DNA of 64,000 nt from NCBI GenBank assembly GCA_964020085.1, contig OZ026601.1, positions 28,142,418 through 28,206,417 of the forward strand, given 5' to 3'. The notes below the pieces were generated by a model. It worked only from the letters and a program-made list of their open reading frames with translations. It was not told where the DNA came from and did no database searches. Source of the DNA: Micromussa lordhowensis (Eukaryota; Cnidaria; Anthozoa; Scleractinia; Lobophylliidae). Shown piece by piece: positions 1 to 11,091 of this stretch (position 1 is the stretch's first letter; each line of letters starts with the position of its first letter). Both the position numbers and the translations under genes were made by a program.

Positions 1-298
1 CATGGGGGCCCTGTATCTTAAAAATAGTTTACACAGAATAATTTAATACACCACAATGCGCTTAAACCAAAAAATACACTACAAGTTGCTCATTTTGGAA
101 ATCTATGGTACAGATTTTCCTGTAGGTTGCTTTGAGTAAACTTTAACTTTTTAGGGCTTGCTTGAGGTCTTAACAAAAAAAAATCATCTTACGTGTAGGA
201 TATGAAAAAGTAATCTTAATTTTTATAAATTGCGAGGCTTGAGATAATCGCTTGTAACTTTGACAATTCGTGTTTGATCACCACAAAATTTGATCTAA
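1..298. other. AT-rich DNA without recognised gene
   Basis: No coding frame, splice-consistent exon or repeat structure was recognised here. Further exons of the recombinase gene at 988-3971 could lie in or beyond this stretch. Confidence 0.5.
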
Positions 299-766
299 GG
301 CCCTGCTTACAAGGAGGTAGGGTAGCCCTTCTGCCAGGGTAACCCTAGCAAGAGGGTTAAAAGATAGCCTGGGTTTACAAGCAAAATTTACAGGTAGGGT
401 AACCTTACTGCCCGAGACAACTTTACGCTTGTTACCCTTTGGTAACCTTGCAAAAAAAGCACGAACAGATAACAAAACTAGAAAATAATTTATTTCCGAA
501 GCAAAAATATGACAAATTTTGAAAGAACTTTGATGTTTTCTGGGTCATAATTTTCTCATTTTGTTGGTATTGTGATCAGATTTTGCTTTTGGGAGCCAAA
601 ATAGAGTTGTCCTGAGTAGGCAAGATGTCCCTAGCAGAGCATTTACAAGGTGCTAGGGTAACCCAAACTGCCTTGTAAATGCGTCGTTGAAAATAAGAAG
701 AAAAGTGCGAGTGCCATGGTAACCCTCTCGCTAGGATAACCCTACCTGCTTGTAAGTTACAGGGCC
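299..766. mobile_element. Harbinger-type MITE
   Basis: The ends are inverted: the left begins GGCCCTGCTTACAAGGAGGT and the right ends in the reverse complement of a near-identical sequence (GCTTGTAAGTTACAGGGCC). Both ends are flanked by TAA (296-298 and 767-769). A 3-bp TAA/TTA duplication with GG-CC-type termini fits PIF/Harbinger. The interior (468 bp in all) repeats motifs such as GGTAACCCT in both orientations and has no transposase, so the element is non-autonomous. Confidence 0.7.
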
Positions 767-987
767 TAAGAGTCTCAAACAGTTAAGAAATTGCTCAATG
801 CCTTCTTGTAAAACTGCACTTAAAAAGGATAGAGCAACTAAGCCTAACACAATGTAAATACAATTTGTACTTGTACCCACAGGTACCCACAGGCCACATT
901 ACATTCTAAAATCTAAAATCTAAAAAATTGTTACAAACAAAATAATATACTGATTGAAAAGCTAGTAACAAGTAATATACTGTATAC

Positions 988-3971
988 CTTTTTGCAGTAT
1001 CTTCTCTATGAGCCATCAAGTCTGCCAGGTCACTGGTCATTTCCTTCTGGCTGCTGTGACACACTGTTACTGCACCTTATAACAAAAACAACATTTATTT
1101 ATACCAAAAGAAATAGAGATAAAAGTAATACATAGTTTTAAAACTTGTAAATATGGTGTTAGCTGCCTATAATAACCATAATGGCTAAGAAAATTAGGCA
1201 GCTATCTATGAAATACATAGAGGATATTACACGGTGGCGAGAAGATATGAATTTTATGTTTGAGTGTCAAGAACAACATCTCACGAGTGAGCGAAGCAAA
1301 CGAGTGAGATATTGTTTTTGCCACGAGAACATGAAATTCATATCTTCGAGCCAACGTGTAATGTTCTTTTTATTATATGGAGACTTCTTTCCAAACAACC
1401 AACGTGACGCAAGAAACCAATTCAACAAAAGCAAAAGGCGGGAATCGTGACGTCATTGAACGATACGACACTCACAAAGGTGACATACGGAAAATACGCC
1501 ACTCGGGTCCCGGATGAAATGACGTATGGAATCTACGAGTGGTTTAGTTCCCAGTAAAACACTCTCCTCAATATAATAAAATAGAGAAAAAAATATGGTC
1601 ATGTATATTAGTTATAAATCAAAAGTAGCCTAAGAATAAAGATACAGGTAAATATTTATTTACCTTTTCTGAAGAGTGTGCTGTGGATTGGTCCTTCAAT
1701 TCCAGCCTTTTTCCAAACAGACTGAATAGCTTTGCTAATCTGGCCTGATTCCAATTTCTTTCCATTCCAAGATGGGAACAATGGTTGTTCTTTGTCTTCT
1801 GCAATATATGGCAGCTTTGATCTCACTTGTTTTATAAAGATATTGATCCAGTTTAGCAGATTGCCAGTGAGGACAACTTGTGCTGGGCCGTGGACATGAA
1901 ATGTTTTATGTTTCATAACATTCATAATGTATCGGTCATCTTCTTGGTAACCGCGTTGAAATTCTTTCACAGTCATGTTTGACAGCACTCCTGCCCGGTT
2001 TGCATTGTCGATTGAAATTTGCACCAGAAGAAAGTCCCTCAGAAGAGTATACTGACTTTGGGTGATCTCAATGCTGTGTGCTCCACTTAATTTTCCCAGC
2101 AAAATGACAGCATCCCTGGCAGCCTGACTTCTTTCAAACTGCTGGATTTTTTCAGGTGTAACAAGTTCAACTCTGTCTTCTTCCATCTTTTCCCACTTTC
2201 TTTTCTGGCTAGATCTCTTGTAGGAAGAAGACCATCTCTTTACCTTTTCCATCATCTGAGTAACCAGCTCGGTGGTGGCATCAATTTCTGGCTTTTCTGC
2301 TAAAACATAGCTGTAGAAATGACGCAGGCTCATGAAGTACGATTTGATTGTTTGAGGGACGTACTTCTGTTCTGCATACTTCACGAATTTGTCATTCAGT
2401 AGGGAACAATCGAAAAGCGACGTTACTCTTCTTTCAGCATCAATCAGAGATAAAATGTTTTTTACCTGTGACACATGTTGTTTTGCTGTTTTCTCATCTT
2501 TTTTACCTCCATCAGGTGATTGTAACCAATTGGCAAGCCTGACTAACACTTCAGGGTCAGGACTCTCACTGCTATCCACATCATCTTCAATTAAAATCAC
2601 ATCATCACATGTGGATGAAGTCTCAGTTTGTTCAAAATCTTCCAAGTTGATTTCTTCATCTTCATCATTTCTCACAGTATTCACTTGAGGTATATCAGGC
2701 ATAGGTGGATCAAATTCAATTTTCTTGACAGCAGCAGCTCTCTTTTCAATCTTCTGAACTGAATAGGGCCTTTTGGGTAGTGGAAGAGCTTTACCTAACA
2801 AGGTCTTGTACTTTGATGACTTTGGACTGAAACCATGAACATTTTGCAAATGTGCAGGTAACCTTTTGACCACTGCAGAACATCCTACCATTGGACAGCA
2901 TCTCTTTTTGTGGTAATCCTTGTTGCACCTTTTTTGCTCTTGCTCATCAGCATTTGTTTTTCCTTTCCTATTGCCAGCAGCTGCACTCTCTGCAGTTGAA
3001 AACGAATATTTCTTACGTAAATTAAACCGCAACACTGCAGCACGAGCTTGATGTTTTGGCCAACCATGCACTTTGAGCAAATGCCTTGGCAGATGAACAA
3101 CAATTGTATCACAGTAGGGTACTGGGCATTCTTTTTTAATCCTCGCTTTGCATGGAAGCTTTTTCTCTTTAGACTGGTCAGATTTGTTCATACTGGTATT
3201 GGCTGATTCCTCTTCCATAATTCTTCCATCTGAATCACCTCTCACCACTTCACGATCTGAAGGTTTGTCACCACTTTCATCACCACTTTCATCACTACTT
3301 TCATCACTACTTGACTCCTCATCCTGGTCTGGGTTATACTCTGATTCATCTCCGTCCTCTTCGCAAGACATGTCATGTGTCCACGACTTCCTCAAAGCAA
3401 CAGCTTTTTGGGATAACTAAAAAAGCAATCACATATTAAAACCCACTATCATTTTAATATACATGTACAACATAGAAATTCAAGTATACCATGTACATGT
3501 AAGAAGGTTAGATATTATGAAAACCACTGGGGAACTATGCCTGAAATAATATTAATACATACATGTACATTGTATATTTTAAGTTTCAGTTCCCAATGAG
3601 GAAAGGCAAAGAAGACAAACTTCCAGACATTCCCAGCAATAAAGAGGGTATTTTTGTCCACCTCCTGTCACACTTATGTGCACTGGAGGGTGAGCTGGTG
3701 AAAGGAAATGACTTTTCAAGGCTTAAAGAATCTTAAACCTGGGCAGTTAATGATATATCTCTGGCAATTTTAAGTTTAAAGCTAATAATCGATGACTAAA
3801 AACCCATGAATTGCTCGTCGATTATCCATACAGTGTAGATGTCATTGATCTTCGAATAGTTATGTCTGGACCAGAATATTGTGACCTTTAAATGGCCCCA
3901 CGACTGCACGCATAAACAAACCATACTACAAAAACATTACAAATCTATTTAATACTCACCTTCTTTGCCAT
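988..3971 (-). CDS. Crypton-like tyrosine recombinase, multi-exon
   Basis: Three exons join in phase. Exon 1 (3960-3971) encodes MAKK and ends at a GTGAGT donor. Exon 2 (1664-3416) starts after TTTTAG and ends at GTAAAT. Exon 3 (988-1075) follows ATAAG and ends at GTATAC. The protein starts with an acidic D/E/S-rich tail, then two atypical C2H2 fingers (CPVPYC..HLLKVH and CPMVGC..HLQNVH), a SAM-like core-binding region and a recombinase catalytic region. Candidate catalytic residues are R in NANRAG, R in TLFRK, H in LMAHRED and Y in AKRY. Zinc fingers followed by a tyrosine recombinase match Crypton-type proteins. The C-terminus after KRY is probably in a further exon to the left. No frameshift was seen, so it may be functional or recently active. 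A domesticated host gene is the alternative. Confidence 0.7.
1226..1362. mobile_element. Hairpin MITE in recombinase intron
   Basis: The ends ATTACACGGTGGCGAGAAGA and its near reverse complement (TCTTCGAGCCAACGTGTAAT) face each other. The centre is a second palindrome around ACTCGTTTGCTTCGCTCACT. It lies in the intron between recombinase exons 2 and 3. A single copy of the same end occurs near 28523, so this is a dispersed family. The short open frame across it is a by-product of the palindrome. Confidence 0.65.
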
Positions 3972-4589
3972 CTTATCTTCGTAAATTAACTTCAAAGGGG
4001 GCCTTACGCCACACAACTTGGCTTGAAAACCTCGAAAGTTCAGAACACAGCCCAAAATTATCCACCACGTGGTCGCCAAGCTTTTACCACTTCATGTAAA
4101 ACCTTTCATTCGGTCCCTTTGTTACTCGTGTCAGAGATGATGTCATGTCAGATCAGAGATGCCAAAAAAATTGGGGGAGTGGGAGGTAACCATCCTTGGA
4201 TACTGAAAGACCACACTGTTTTTAGAAACTTAAGACATGTAATACAATATCCCCTTCATTGCTTTCACTGAAAAAGGAAGTGAAATGGAGATCTCTACAT
4301 TTTGCGCGCTTGATTCATGATGTGGCTTGATATTATGATGTGAATTATGTGGGCATAAAGGATGCACGGTAACTAGGGGCACGAACGACTCGCCATCGAC
4401 TCTCCAGCCCATCAGCTCATATCTACAATGCAGTGAACACACTTGAGACATTGTATTTTAACTTAACATAAGGGTTACTAAGTTTTTATTTGTTTTCTCC
4501 CCAATGGAACTGAAAGAGACAGCTTTACATGCTTGTAATTTGAACAGATCAAAGGGCTAGAACTTTTTTTGTAAACCAGAAAATGAGTT
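3972..4589. other. Upstream flank of recombinase gene, no gene seen
   Basis: This contains the presumed promoter side of the minus-strand recombinase gene (ATG at 3971). No TATA box in a convincing position and no other gene was recognised. Confidence 0.4.
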
Positions 4590-5266
4590 CATAGTGCAAC
4601 ATAACACAACATAACATAACCTAGCAAAAAAATTCACGTAGCGCAACATACCACAGCATAGCGCAAGGTAACATAACATAGCAAAACAAGGCACAACATA
4701 GCACGGCATCGCACAAAATAGCAGAACATAGCGCAACATGGCACAAAATAGCACAACATATATAGCACAACAGGGCGCAACATAGCACAACATAGCAAAA
4801 CATAGCACAACATAGCGCAACATATCACAACAAAAGACAACATAACACAACATTGAAAAACAGCACAACATACGACAACATACGACAACCTACCACAACA
4901 TAGCGCAACATACATGTAACAGAACAAAGCCCAACATAAGACAACATAGCACCACAGATCTCAACATATGGCAGCATAACACAACATACCACAACAAAGC
5001 GCAAAACAGCCCAACATAGCGCAACATAGCACACCATAGCGCAACATAGCACAACGTAGCATAACATAGCACAACGTAGCATAACATAGGACAACATAGC
5101 ACAACATAGCACAACATAGCGCAACATAGCACAACGTAGCATAACATAGGACAACATAGCGCAACACAGCACAACGTAGCATAACATAGGACAACATAGC
5201 GCAACACAGCACAACGTAGCATAACATAGTACAACTCAGCGCAACATAGCACAACATAGGACAACA
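4590..5266. repeat. 10-bp minisatellite (GCACAACATA)n
   Basis: About 680 bp are built from a 10-bp unit, consensus GCACAACATA, with variants such as ACAACGTAGC, ATAACATAGG and GCGCAACATA. Higher-order 30-40 bp blocks appear towards 5030-5220. Because the unit is not a multiple of three, all minus-strand frames stay open and read M/L/C/Y/V/A-rich; these frames are not genes. Confidence 0.9.
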
Positions 5267-6555
5267 TTCTTGAATGCTTTTGTCACTTCCTTGAATGCTT
5301 TCTAACAGAAACAAAAAGCACGCTCAAGGCTATTTTATTCGTGTTATGATAAAGTTCTACCTATATTTATAGAGAAACGGCTTCAACTGACAATTTTATT
5401 CCTAAGTTGCGCACCTGCAATGTCTTGTATTGTACATGTTTGCGTCTTTGCAGTTACAAAGCTCTTTCTTATGATCCTTGGTGTGAATTCTTTAAATAAA
5501 ACTATGTGCACCACTGGAGGTCTTGTTATTAGTTTTGCCGTAGAGAACACTTGTTACATTGGCACTTTGTTATAAGCCCCAATAGGACGCTAGCGCAGGA
5601 ACATCCTCTTAAAAAAATCTTGCCTAAGCCGGGTTTTATCTGGGGTTTTCTAAAACAAAGCATATAATTATGCAAAGATGCACCCTTTCTGCATCAGACT
5701 CATAATTACAGTAATGGAATGATGAGTAAATCGCTGTCGTCACAAGGTTTTATGAGCATGCTTACATACTGTACCTAATTATGGATGTCCCAGTATTAAG
5801 CTCCAGTTAGAAAACGGTCGCCTGCGGCCTACTTTTTACACTAACTGATCGAAACTTTTGGCGATGAAAGGTTTCATTTGTAACTCATTTTAGACTTTAG
5901 CATTTGGTGTTTCGCTAAAAAGAACTTAGAGTCTCTTGCTATTAGAATATCTTGCAAAACGGGCACTTCTGCACCCCGTATACGCACTTATACCAGGTAA
6001 GACATAAAAGTAATTTTTTGTGCTAAAGATTTAATGACTTAAAGTCAAATTTTAATGCCGAAATGTGTGGTAATAACACTAACTCTTGCGCAAGTTTTGT
6101 TATATTTCGTCAATTATGCTTGCCGAAATTAGATGTCGAAGTTCGAATTGTCACTTTGAGCGGTTTCAACCAAACCTGAAACACCAACTCGACTTGAAAG
6201 TGTATGCTTTACTTGTTATTTTTTTGAACGCGGAAAACCAGGTTTCTTTTTTTATTGGGGTAAGCGAGAGAATACTATGGGACAGTTCTAGCTCCCATTG
6301 AGGCACACTGTGCCGAAATTTTGAGATTTAGCACTTTAAAAAAGATCTTACCCTTGCATAGGGCGCTTTTGTAACCTTAACAGCCTTTGAAGGCTTACAA
6401 GTCCAACGTGTTTTAATCACTGATAAAGATCTTTTAGCCTCAGCATAATGACATGGTGAGGTATCCAACGAATTGCAAGCGAAAGTTGAAAATTTAATAT
6501 GACGCCTTTGGCAGGCAGGGAGACAAAAAGGTTACAAAAGTGCCCATCTTACGTC

Positions 6556-6556
<1 letters not shown>
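5267..6556. other. No gene recognised
   Basis: AT-rich sequence with only short frames. No splice-consistent exon, inverted termini or known element was found. Confidence 0.4.

Positions 6557-6602
<46 letters not shown>
6557..6602. repeat. (AG)23 microsatellite
   Basis: A perfect AG dinucleotide run follows ACGTCT. Confidence 0.95.
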
Positions 6603-6603
<1 letters not shown>

Positions 6604-7042
6604 AATATGGAAATCCTGTATTGCACTTTATAACATATTTATGCATTCGTCATTGGCCGGTCAGGAACAGAATATTTTGAGTACATAAAAAGAGGCTTAA
6701 CACTCTAGGGTAAAACCGTGTAAGTGTAAGACACAATCCGTCATAGTATAGGAACAAGAAAAAGGTTTGTTTTCGTACTGTCTGCCATCCAACCAAAATT
6801 GTGTGGTGATTGGTTCACTGTAATAGTCCAAGAGTTGGTCCATGGACTATGTCTATGTTTTGTACATGTCCCTGCTGTTGACAGATCTTACAGGTAATTT
6901 TCAAGCTGCCTCAACTTTTAAAGTACATTTACTTAAATACATATTTACATTTTACATTTTTTCCAAAAATAAAAGTAATGAGCCTACTGGCTTAAATACA
7001 GCATAAAGGGCTTACCAGCTCACTCGCAATGATTAAGCTCCT
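6603..7042. other. No gene recognised
   Basis: The stretch lies downstream of the minus-strand Harbinger transposase and may be its 3' flank. No inverted terminus could be assigned. Confidence 0.35.
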
Positions 7043-7860
7043 TTACAAGAAGTACTGGTCAAGCATTGGGAGATCAACTCCAAAATAAGTCGATGTTGTT
7101 GATCCATACAAACAGGTATCTGCATTAAGTATTGTACCACAACATAGATACATCTTCCCAACCGCACTTAAACCCACCTTAAGATTTTTCTTGAAATCTA
7201 AAAACTTAAAATAATTTACCACAGCTGCAAAGATCCACTCAACTTCAACCCTTACTTTCCTCATAGGAGTATTCCAAGCTTCTTGATCTAATGTTAGTCT
7301 GGCACCTTTAAATGGTCATTGTAGCTGAGGTTGTAATGGATAGACCTGGTCCCCATATATACACAAAATGTCTTCATTTCGTTTGTAAGAGTACTGCTGA
7401 AGTTGATTTAGTAAACCCGACATCCTAAACATTGAACTGTCATGCTGTTTGCCCTCAACTGGCCCATATAAGTTAGCTATGAATCCATTGGGTGCTGCTA
7501 CACTCTGGAATTTTATAGCATGAATTTTCTTGTGTCTGTTGTAGAGCACTCGCTGGTTTTTTCCTGGACGTAAGATAGGTCAGACTGTGCAATCCACAAA
7601 AGCCCAGCAGTTTTCCACGGTGGCACCTTTATCGTGTATAGCAGCACGAGAAAGCCATGGCTGGTTAAGATCAAGCAACAAATAGCACCATCTATCATAA
7701 ATAAAGTTCATAACATTGTTTGTAATCATACAAATTTGAGGTATAGGCCACGAAAACAACGGAACCATATCAGCATAATGGCAAGGAAAAGAAAACAAAC
7801 CACGTTAAGAACATTGCAAGTGCCTCCACTTTATCAACAAGGCCATTGTAGCACTCGATT
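7043..7860 (-). pseudogene. HARBI1-like (PIF/Harbinger DDE) transposase pseudogene
   Basis: One reading frame from about 7798 down to 7043 matches the DDE_Tnp_4 nuclease family in order: GATVENCWAFVDCTV (first D), GPVEGKQHDSSM, GDQVYPLQPQ (second D) and NTPMRKVRVEVEW (third acidic residue), ending LPMLDQYFL. It is interrupted by two in-frame TGA codons, at 7580-7582 and 7316-7318. Upstream, ECYNGLVDKVEALAMFLTWF (about 7800-7860) is in another frame, so there is also a frameshift near 7795. The catalytic triad is otherwise present, so inactivation looks fairly recent. The N-terminal part is missing or unrecognised. Confidence 0.8.
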
Positions 7861-8106
7861 CTATTTCATCACTATTTCAGGTGTGTCATGCTTTCGCATT
7901 GAACAGGCGAAGAGGTGCTCTTCCACAGATTTTTCTAGTTTTTTCACACTGTTTGTTGGGCCTTTGTACCATCTGAATTGCCTTGTGCTTTTGGCTGAAT
8001 TCCAGGAATCTCGAGAGGTTATATTGTTGCCTTTTTGCACCCTATTGAAGCGGTTTTGTGCCACCTTGTGTTTTCCCGCGTTTTTCTGTTTTTCTTTCAA
8101 AGGGAA

Positions 8107-8724
8107 ATGGCCGCCAGTGACAACGAAGATAGTACCACGGAAAAGCAAAGTGAACAAGAGTCTAGCACTCTTATTTCTGTGCTAAGTAGTATGAAAGCTG
8201 GCATCGATTCGGGGAACAGCTTGCTTCAAGAGCTAGTAAGCCACAAACGGTCATCTTCTGACGATGAACCAAGAACATCCAAACGAAGGAAATCTTGCAC
8301 GGCTTCAAAGAAAGCCAACGTAATGTCCTCAGACGAGGACGAAAATGATGCTTCAGAGAAAGCATATACGCAGCATTACCATGATGCAAGTCAGGCAGAT
8401 GCCTTAAGTTTATTTGGAGGTGGTGATATCGATGAAATAGACGATACCGTCCTGGAGGATGGAGACTTTGACAACGCTAGTTTGTTGTCTGCAATCAGCT
8501 CTTTCCTGAGTTGTTCACAGGACACAGGTCCGCCAATTGCAAGTGGCCTTGCTGAGTTAGTAAATGGGAAATGTAATGCAGAGTATTCTGCAGAGAAGAG
8601 AAAAGAAATTCTCCAGAAATATAAGAAGCCGGGAAATTGTGACAATGTGCTCGTTCCCAAAGTAAATGAGGAAATTTGGGGCAAACTCCCAGCAAACGCT
8701 AAACTCTCAGACATTAGAACTTAA
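8107..8724 (+). CDS. DIRS-type retrotransposon Gag-like protein
   Basis: The ATG at 8107 (GAAATGG context) opens 205 codons. The N-terminus is serine/acid-rich with a basic patch (RTSKRRKS), followed by acidic clusters. The C-terminus (ILQKYKKPGNCDNVLVPKVN..IWGKL) is the conserved end of cnidarian DIRS Gag proteins. The stop at 8722-8724 comes from a one-base shift: the natural continuation, LFQDTLVKVSS, follows at once in the next frame. Together with 8725-9655 this is a degraded DIRS element. Confidence 0.65.
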   Translation: MAASDNEDSTTEKQSEQESSTLISVLSSMKAGIDSGNSLLQELVSHKRSSSDDEPRTSKRRKSCTASKKANVMSSDEDENDASEKAYTQHYHDASQADALSLFGGGDIDEIDDTVLEDGDFDNASLLSAISSFLSCSQDTGPPIASGLAELVNGKCNAEYSAEKRKEILQKYKKPGNCDNVLVPKVNEEIWGKLPANAKLSDIRT

Positions 8725-9655
8725 GCTTTTCCAAGACACGCTTGTGAAAGTGTCAAGTGCTATTGTTTGTACAACCGATAAGCTTCTCGAACACAGAGAA
8801 AAGAAAACCATCCCTAGCTACAAACCATTGATAAACCCCTTGTTGGATTCTGTAGCTTTGCTAGGTCATGTTTGTACAGAACTTCTTCCTATCCTATTCA
8901 GCTATCATATCCTCCCAATTCTATCTGTAAAGACCATGTTGCCCTTATTGAGGCAGAAATTTGCTCACTGAAAGAAAAGGAAGTTATTGTACCATGTTAT
9001 CATGAGTTAGGAGAGTTTATATCTCCTATATTCTCAGTTCCTAAGAAAGATGGTAGTGTGCGACTCATTCATAATTTAAAAAAGTTAAATAGTTTTGTTG
9101 AAAACTCTCATTTTAAGTTGGAGTCCATTCATACAGTTTTGAACCTTGTCACACCAAACTGTTGGATGACCAGTTTGGACTTTAAAGATGCATATTATAG
9201 TGTGAAGATCCATCCTGATTTCCAAACGTTTTTAAAGTTCTCTTACAAAGGCACCCTTTACAAGTACGCAGCCCTCTCAAATGGTCTATGCACCTGCCTG
9301 AAAAAGTTTATGAAGATCATGAAACCGCCTTTAGCATTTTTGAGACAATGTGGTCATATCATATCTGGGTATATTGACGATCAATACGTGCAGGGCAAAA
9401 CCCAACAGCAGTGCATAGCCAATGTTATTGCTGCTATCACATTGTTTGAAAACCTCGGACTTGTCATACACCCAGAGAAATCAGTCATGGTCCCACAACA
9501 GCAACTTGTTTTCTTGGTTTCATCATAGATTCTATCCTTATGACAGTTAGCCTCACCCAAGACAAGATAACCAAGATAACAACACTCTTGTCTAGTCTTC
9601 TTGAGAACTCCTTTTGTGTCAAAATCCATGAGGTTGCTAAAGTTAATGTGAAACA
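8725..9655 (+). pseudogene. DIRS reverse transcriptase / RNase H fragment
   Basis: The linker region LFQDTLVKVSSAIVCTTDKL is followed by a reverse transcriptase. Visible motifs are PIFSVPKKDGSVRLIHNLKK, SLDFKDAYYSVKIHP (catalytic D) and GYIDDQYVQG (the YxDD box), then LGLVIHPEKS. A frame change near 9526 leads into the start of the connection/RNase H region (DSILMTVSLTQDKI). Similarity stops at about 9655; the RNase H remainder, methylase-like domain and tyrosine recombinase expected in DIRS elements are absent. At least two frameshifts make it non-functional. Confidence 0.8.
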
Positions 9656-9698
9656 TTCATACTCTAATATAATAAGCCTAAAACAAAAATCACATAGG

Positions 9699-9733
9699 CG
9701 ACGCTAATTAAAATGCGACGGTAATTAGCGTCG
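9699..9733. repeat. Perfect 12-bp stem hairpin
   Basis: CGACGCTAATTA at 9699-9710 pairs perfectly with TAATTAGCGTCG at 9722-9733 across an 11-nt loop. No function is assigned. Confidence 0.6.
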
Positions 9734-9994
9734 ATTGTAGTTTGAATTGTGACTTTTTCACATATTCTAAACAATGGCGAATTTTTTTCTCAAACAGTAA
9801 AAGACTGGTTAATTGCCGACACACGTTAGAGTAACAGATTCGCACAAATCAGTTACGCTGCCTCCCCCTGTTAGAATGTTAGCGAAACAGATTCCCAGTT
9901 ACTATTTTGACGGCTTCGGATATTCACACATTATCCAGCTTGATGTGAAATCAAATGATTAGATTCCAGGTGAGGGAAAGTAAACTTTGATTTA

Positions 9995-10054
9995 GACGTT
10001 GGCGAATTGACCAGTAGGACGTTGGCGAATCGACCTAAGACGTTGGCGAACGAG
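9995..10054. repeat. Short tandem GACGTTGGCGAA repeats
   Basis: Three imperfect copies of a 20-24 bp unit containing GTTGGCGAATyGACC. A related doublet (TTGGCGAAACGACTCG) lies at 18259-18291, suggesting a dispersed element end. Confidence 0.5.
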
Positions 10055-10223
10055 ACGGTTTTGCAACAGACCTTTGCAATATGTAGTTTAAAATTAAGCG
10101 CGGTTTTACCCGAAAAAAAACACGAATATCTAGTATATTTGTGCTATAACCACTGGACCAATGTAAAAGAGGCTCAAGAAGACTATGGGTGATCAATGAA
10201 CTGAATAAGTTAAAAACATTTAC

Positions 10224-10345
10224 TTTGTTGGCGTCTGAAGGTAAGCTGTCTCTCAGTTTTAGTATATCCAGCCGAGCGTTTCTTAGTGATGTTCGGCGGT
10301 ATAATTCCTCCCCCATCTGCTCATTACTTAGTGTTTGACATTTGA
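10224..10345 (-). CDS. Candidate further exon of the SNase-SET gene
   Basis: The frame NEQMGEELYRRTSLRNARLD..SLPSDANK ends at a good GTAAATG donor (10223-10222) and could follow an AG at TAATGAGCAG. It lies in the right strand and position to be the exon after the SET exon, with a LINE in the intron between. There is no homology support, so this is a tentative assignment. Confidence 0.25.
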
Positions 10346-10414
10346 CAATGAGCAAGTTAAACATGAGGATTTTTGTTACTGTTTTGGCCATGAAGTCATG
10401 TCGAGATTGAAGCA

Positions 10415-11078
10415 GTGAAAACTGAAACTCACCAACTTTACAATGCTGCCATATTGCCTCATCTGACCTACTGTAGTATCATTTGGCACTTCTGCAGAGC
10501 CTCATACAAACGCAACGTGGAAAGATTGCAGGAGAGAGTCCTCAGAGTAGCCTTCAACAATGAGTCTACGTCGTATGGTTGGCTGAACTCAATACCTTCA
10601 CTTTTCAATAGGAGGCTTCAGGAAATTGCAATTCTCATGTTCAAGGCAAAGAATAATCAGCTTCCAAGTCAAAAACAGGAACTTTTTTACACTGAAAGAA
10701 AACTGTGATAGATATTTTTTAAGAAACTAGGATTTTAATCTTCCTCATTTTAATACTATTAAATATGAAAAGCACTTGTTAAGATACTATGGCCCTTTCC
10801 TCTGCTCGAAACTTACAAAGGAACTACATGCTGAATTTTAAGTCAAAAATTAGGAGAATAGATCTGACTGCATTAATTGAGGATGGCTGTAGAAATTGTA
10901 TGCTCTGTAACAATTAATTTTGAGACCGTAAGCTAGATTGTATTTGTAAATAGGTTATTATGTTTTATTATTTTTATCAATGGATTTATTTTTATCCTAT
11001 TTTGTGTCACCAATTAGTGCAATGCGCTAGAGACTCCTGACACATTAATAAAGTTCACTACCACTACTACTACTCACC
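10415..11078 (+). mobile_element. 3' end of a non-LTR retrotransposon (CR1/Jockey-like)
   Basis: The frame LYNAAILPHLTYCSIIWHFC..RNVERLQERVLRVAF..NRRLQEIAILMFKAKN is the post-RT C-terminal segment of a LINE polymerase. After a stop and frame change, similarity resumes with HLLRYYGPFLCSKL and ends about 10915. The 3' end at AATAAAGTTCACTACC is followed by a (TAC)n tail near 11060-11078. It is 5'-truncated and sits in the intron downstream of the SET exon. Confidence 0.7.
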
Positions 11079-11091
11079 AGAAACTTTACAC

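Noticed and set aside
1181..1450. 89-codon plus-strand frame
   Set aside because: Runs through a palindromic MITE; both arms are open because they mirror each other.
3148..3420. Plus-strand Ser-rich frame opposite the recombinase
   Set aside because: Antisense of the acidic D/E/S tail of a well supported minus-strand exon.
4557..5314. Several overlapping 60-129 codon frames rich in M, L, C, Y, V on the minus strand
   Set aside because: They arise from the 10-bp minisatellite being open in every minus frame; composition mirrors the repeat.
7634..8185. 183-codon plus-strand frame before the DIRS Gag
   Set aside because: Overlaps the antisense of the Harbinger transposase; the Gag start at 8107 has better similarity and context.
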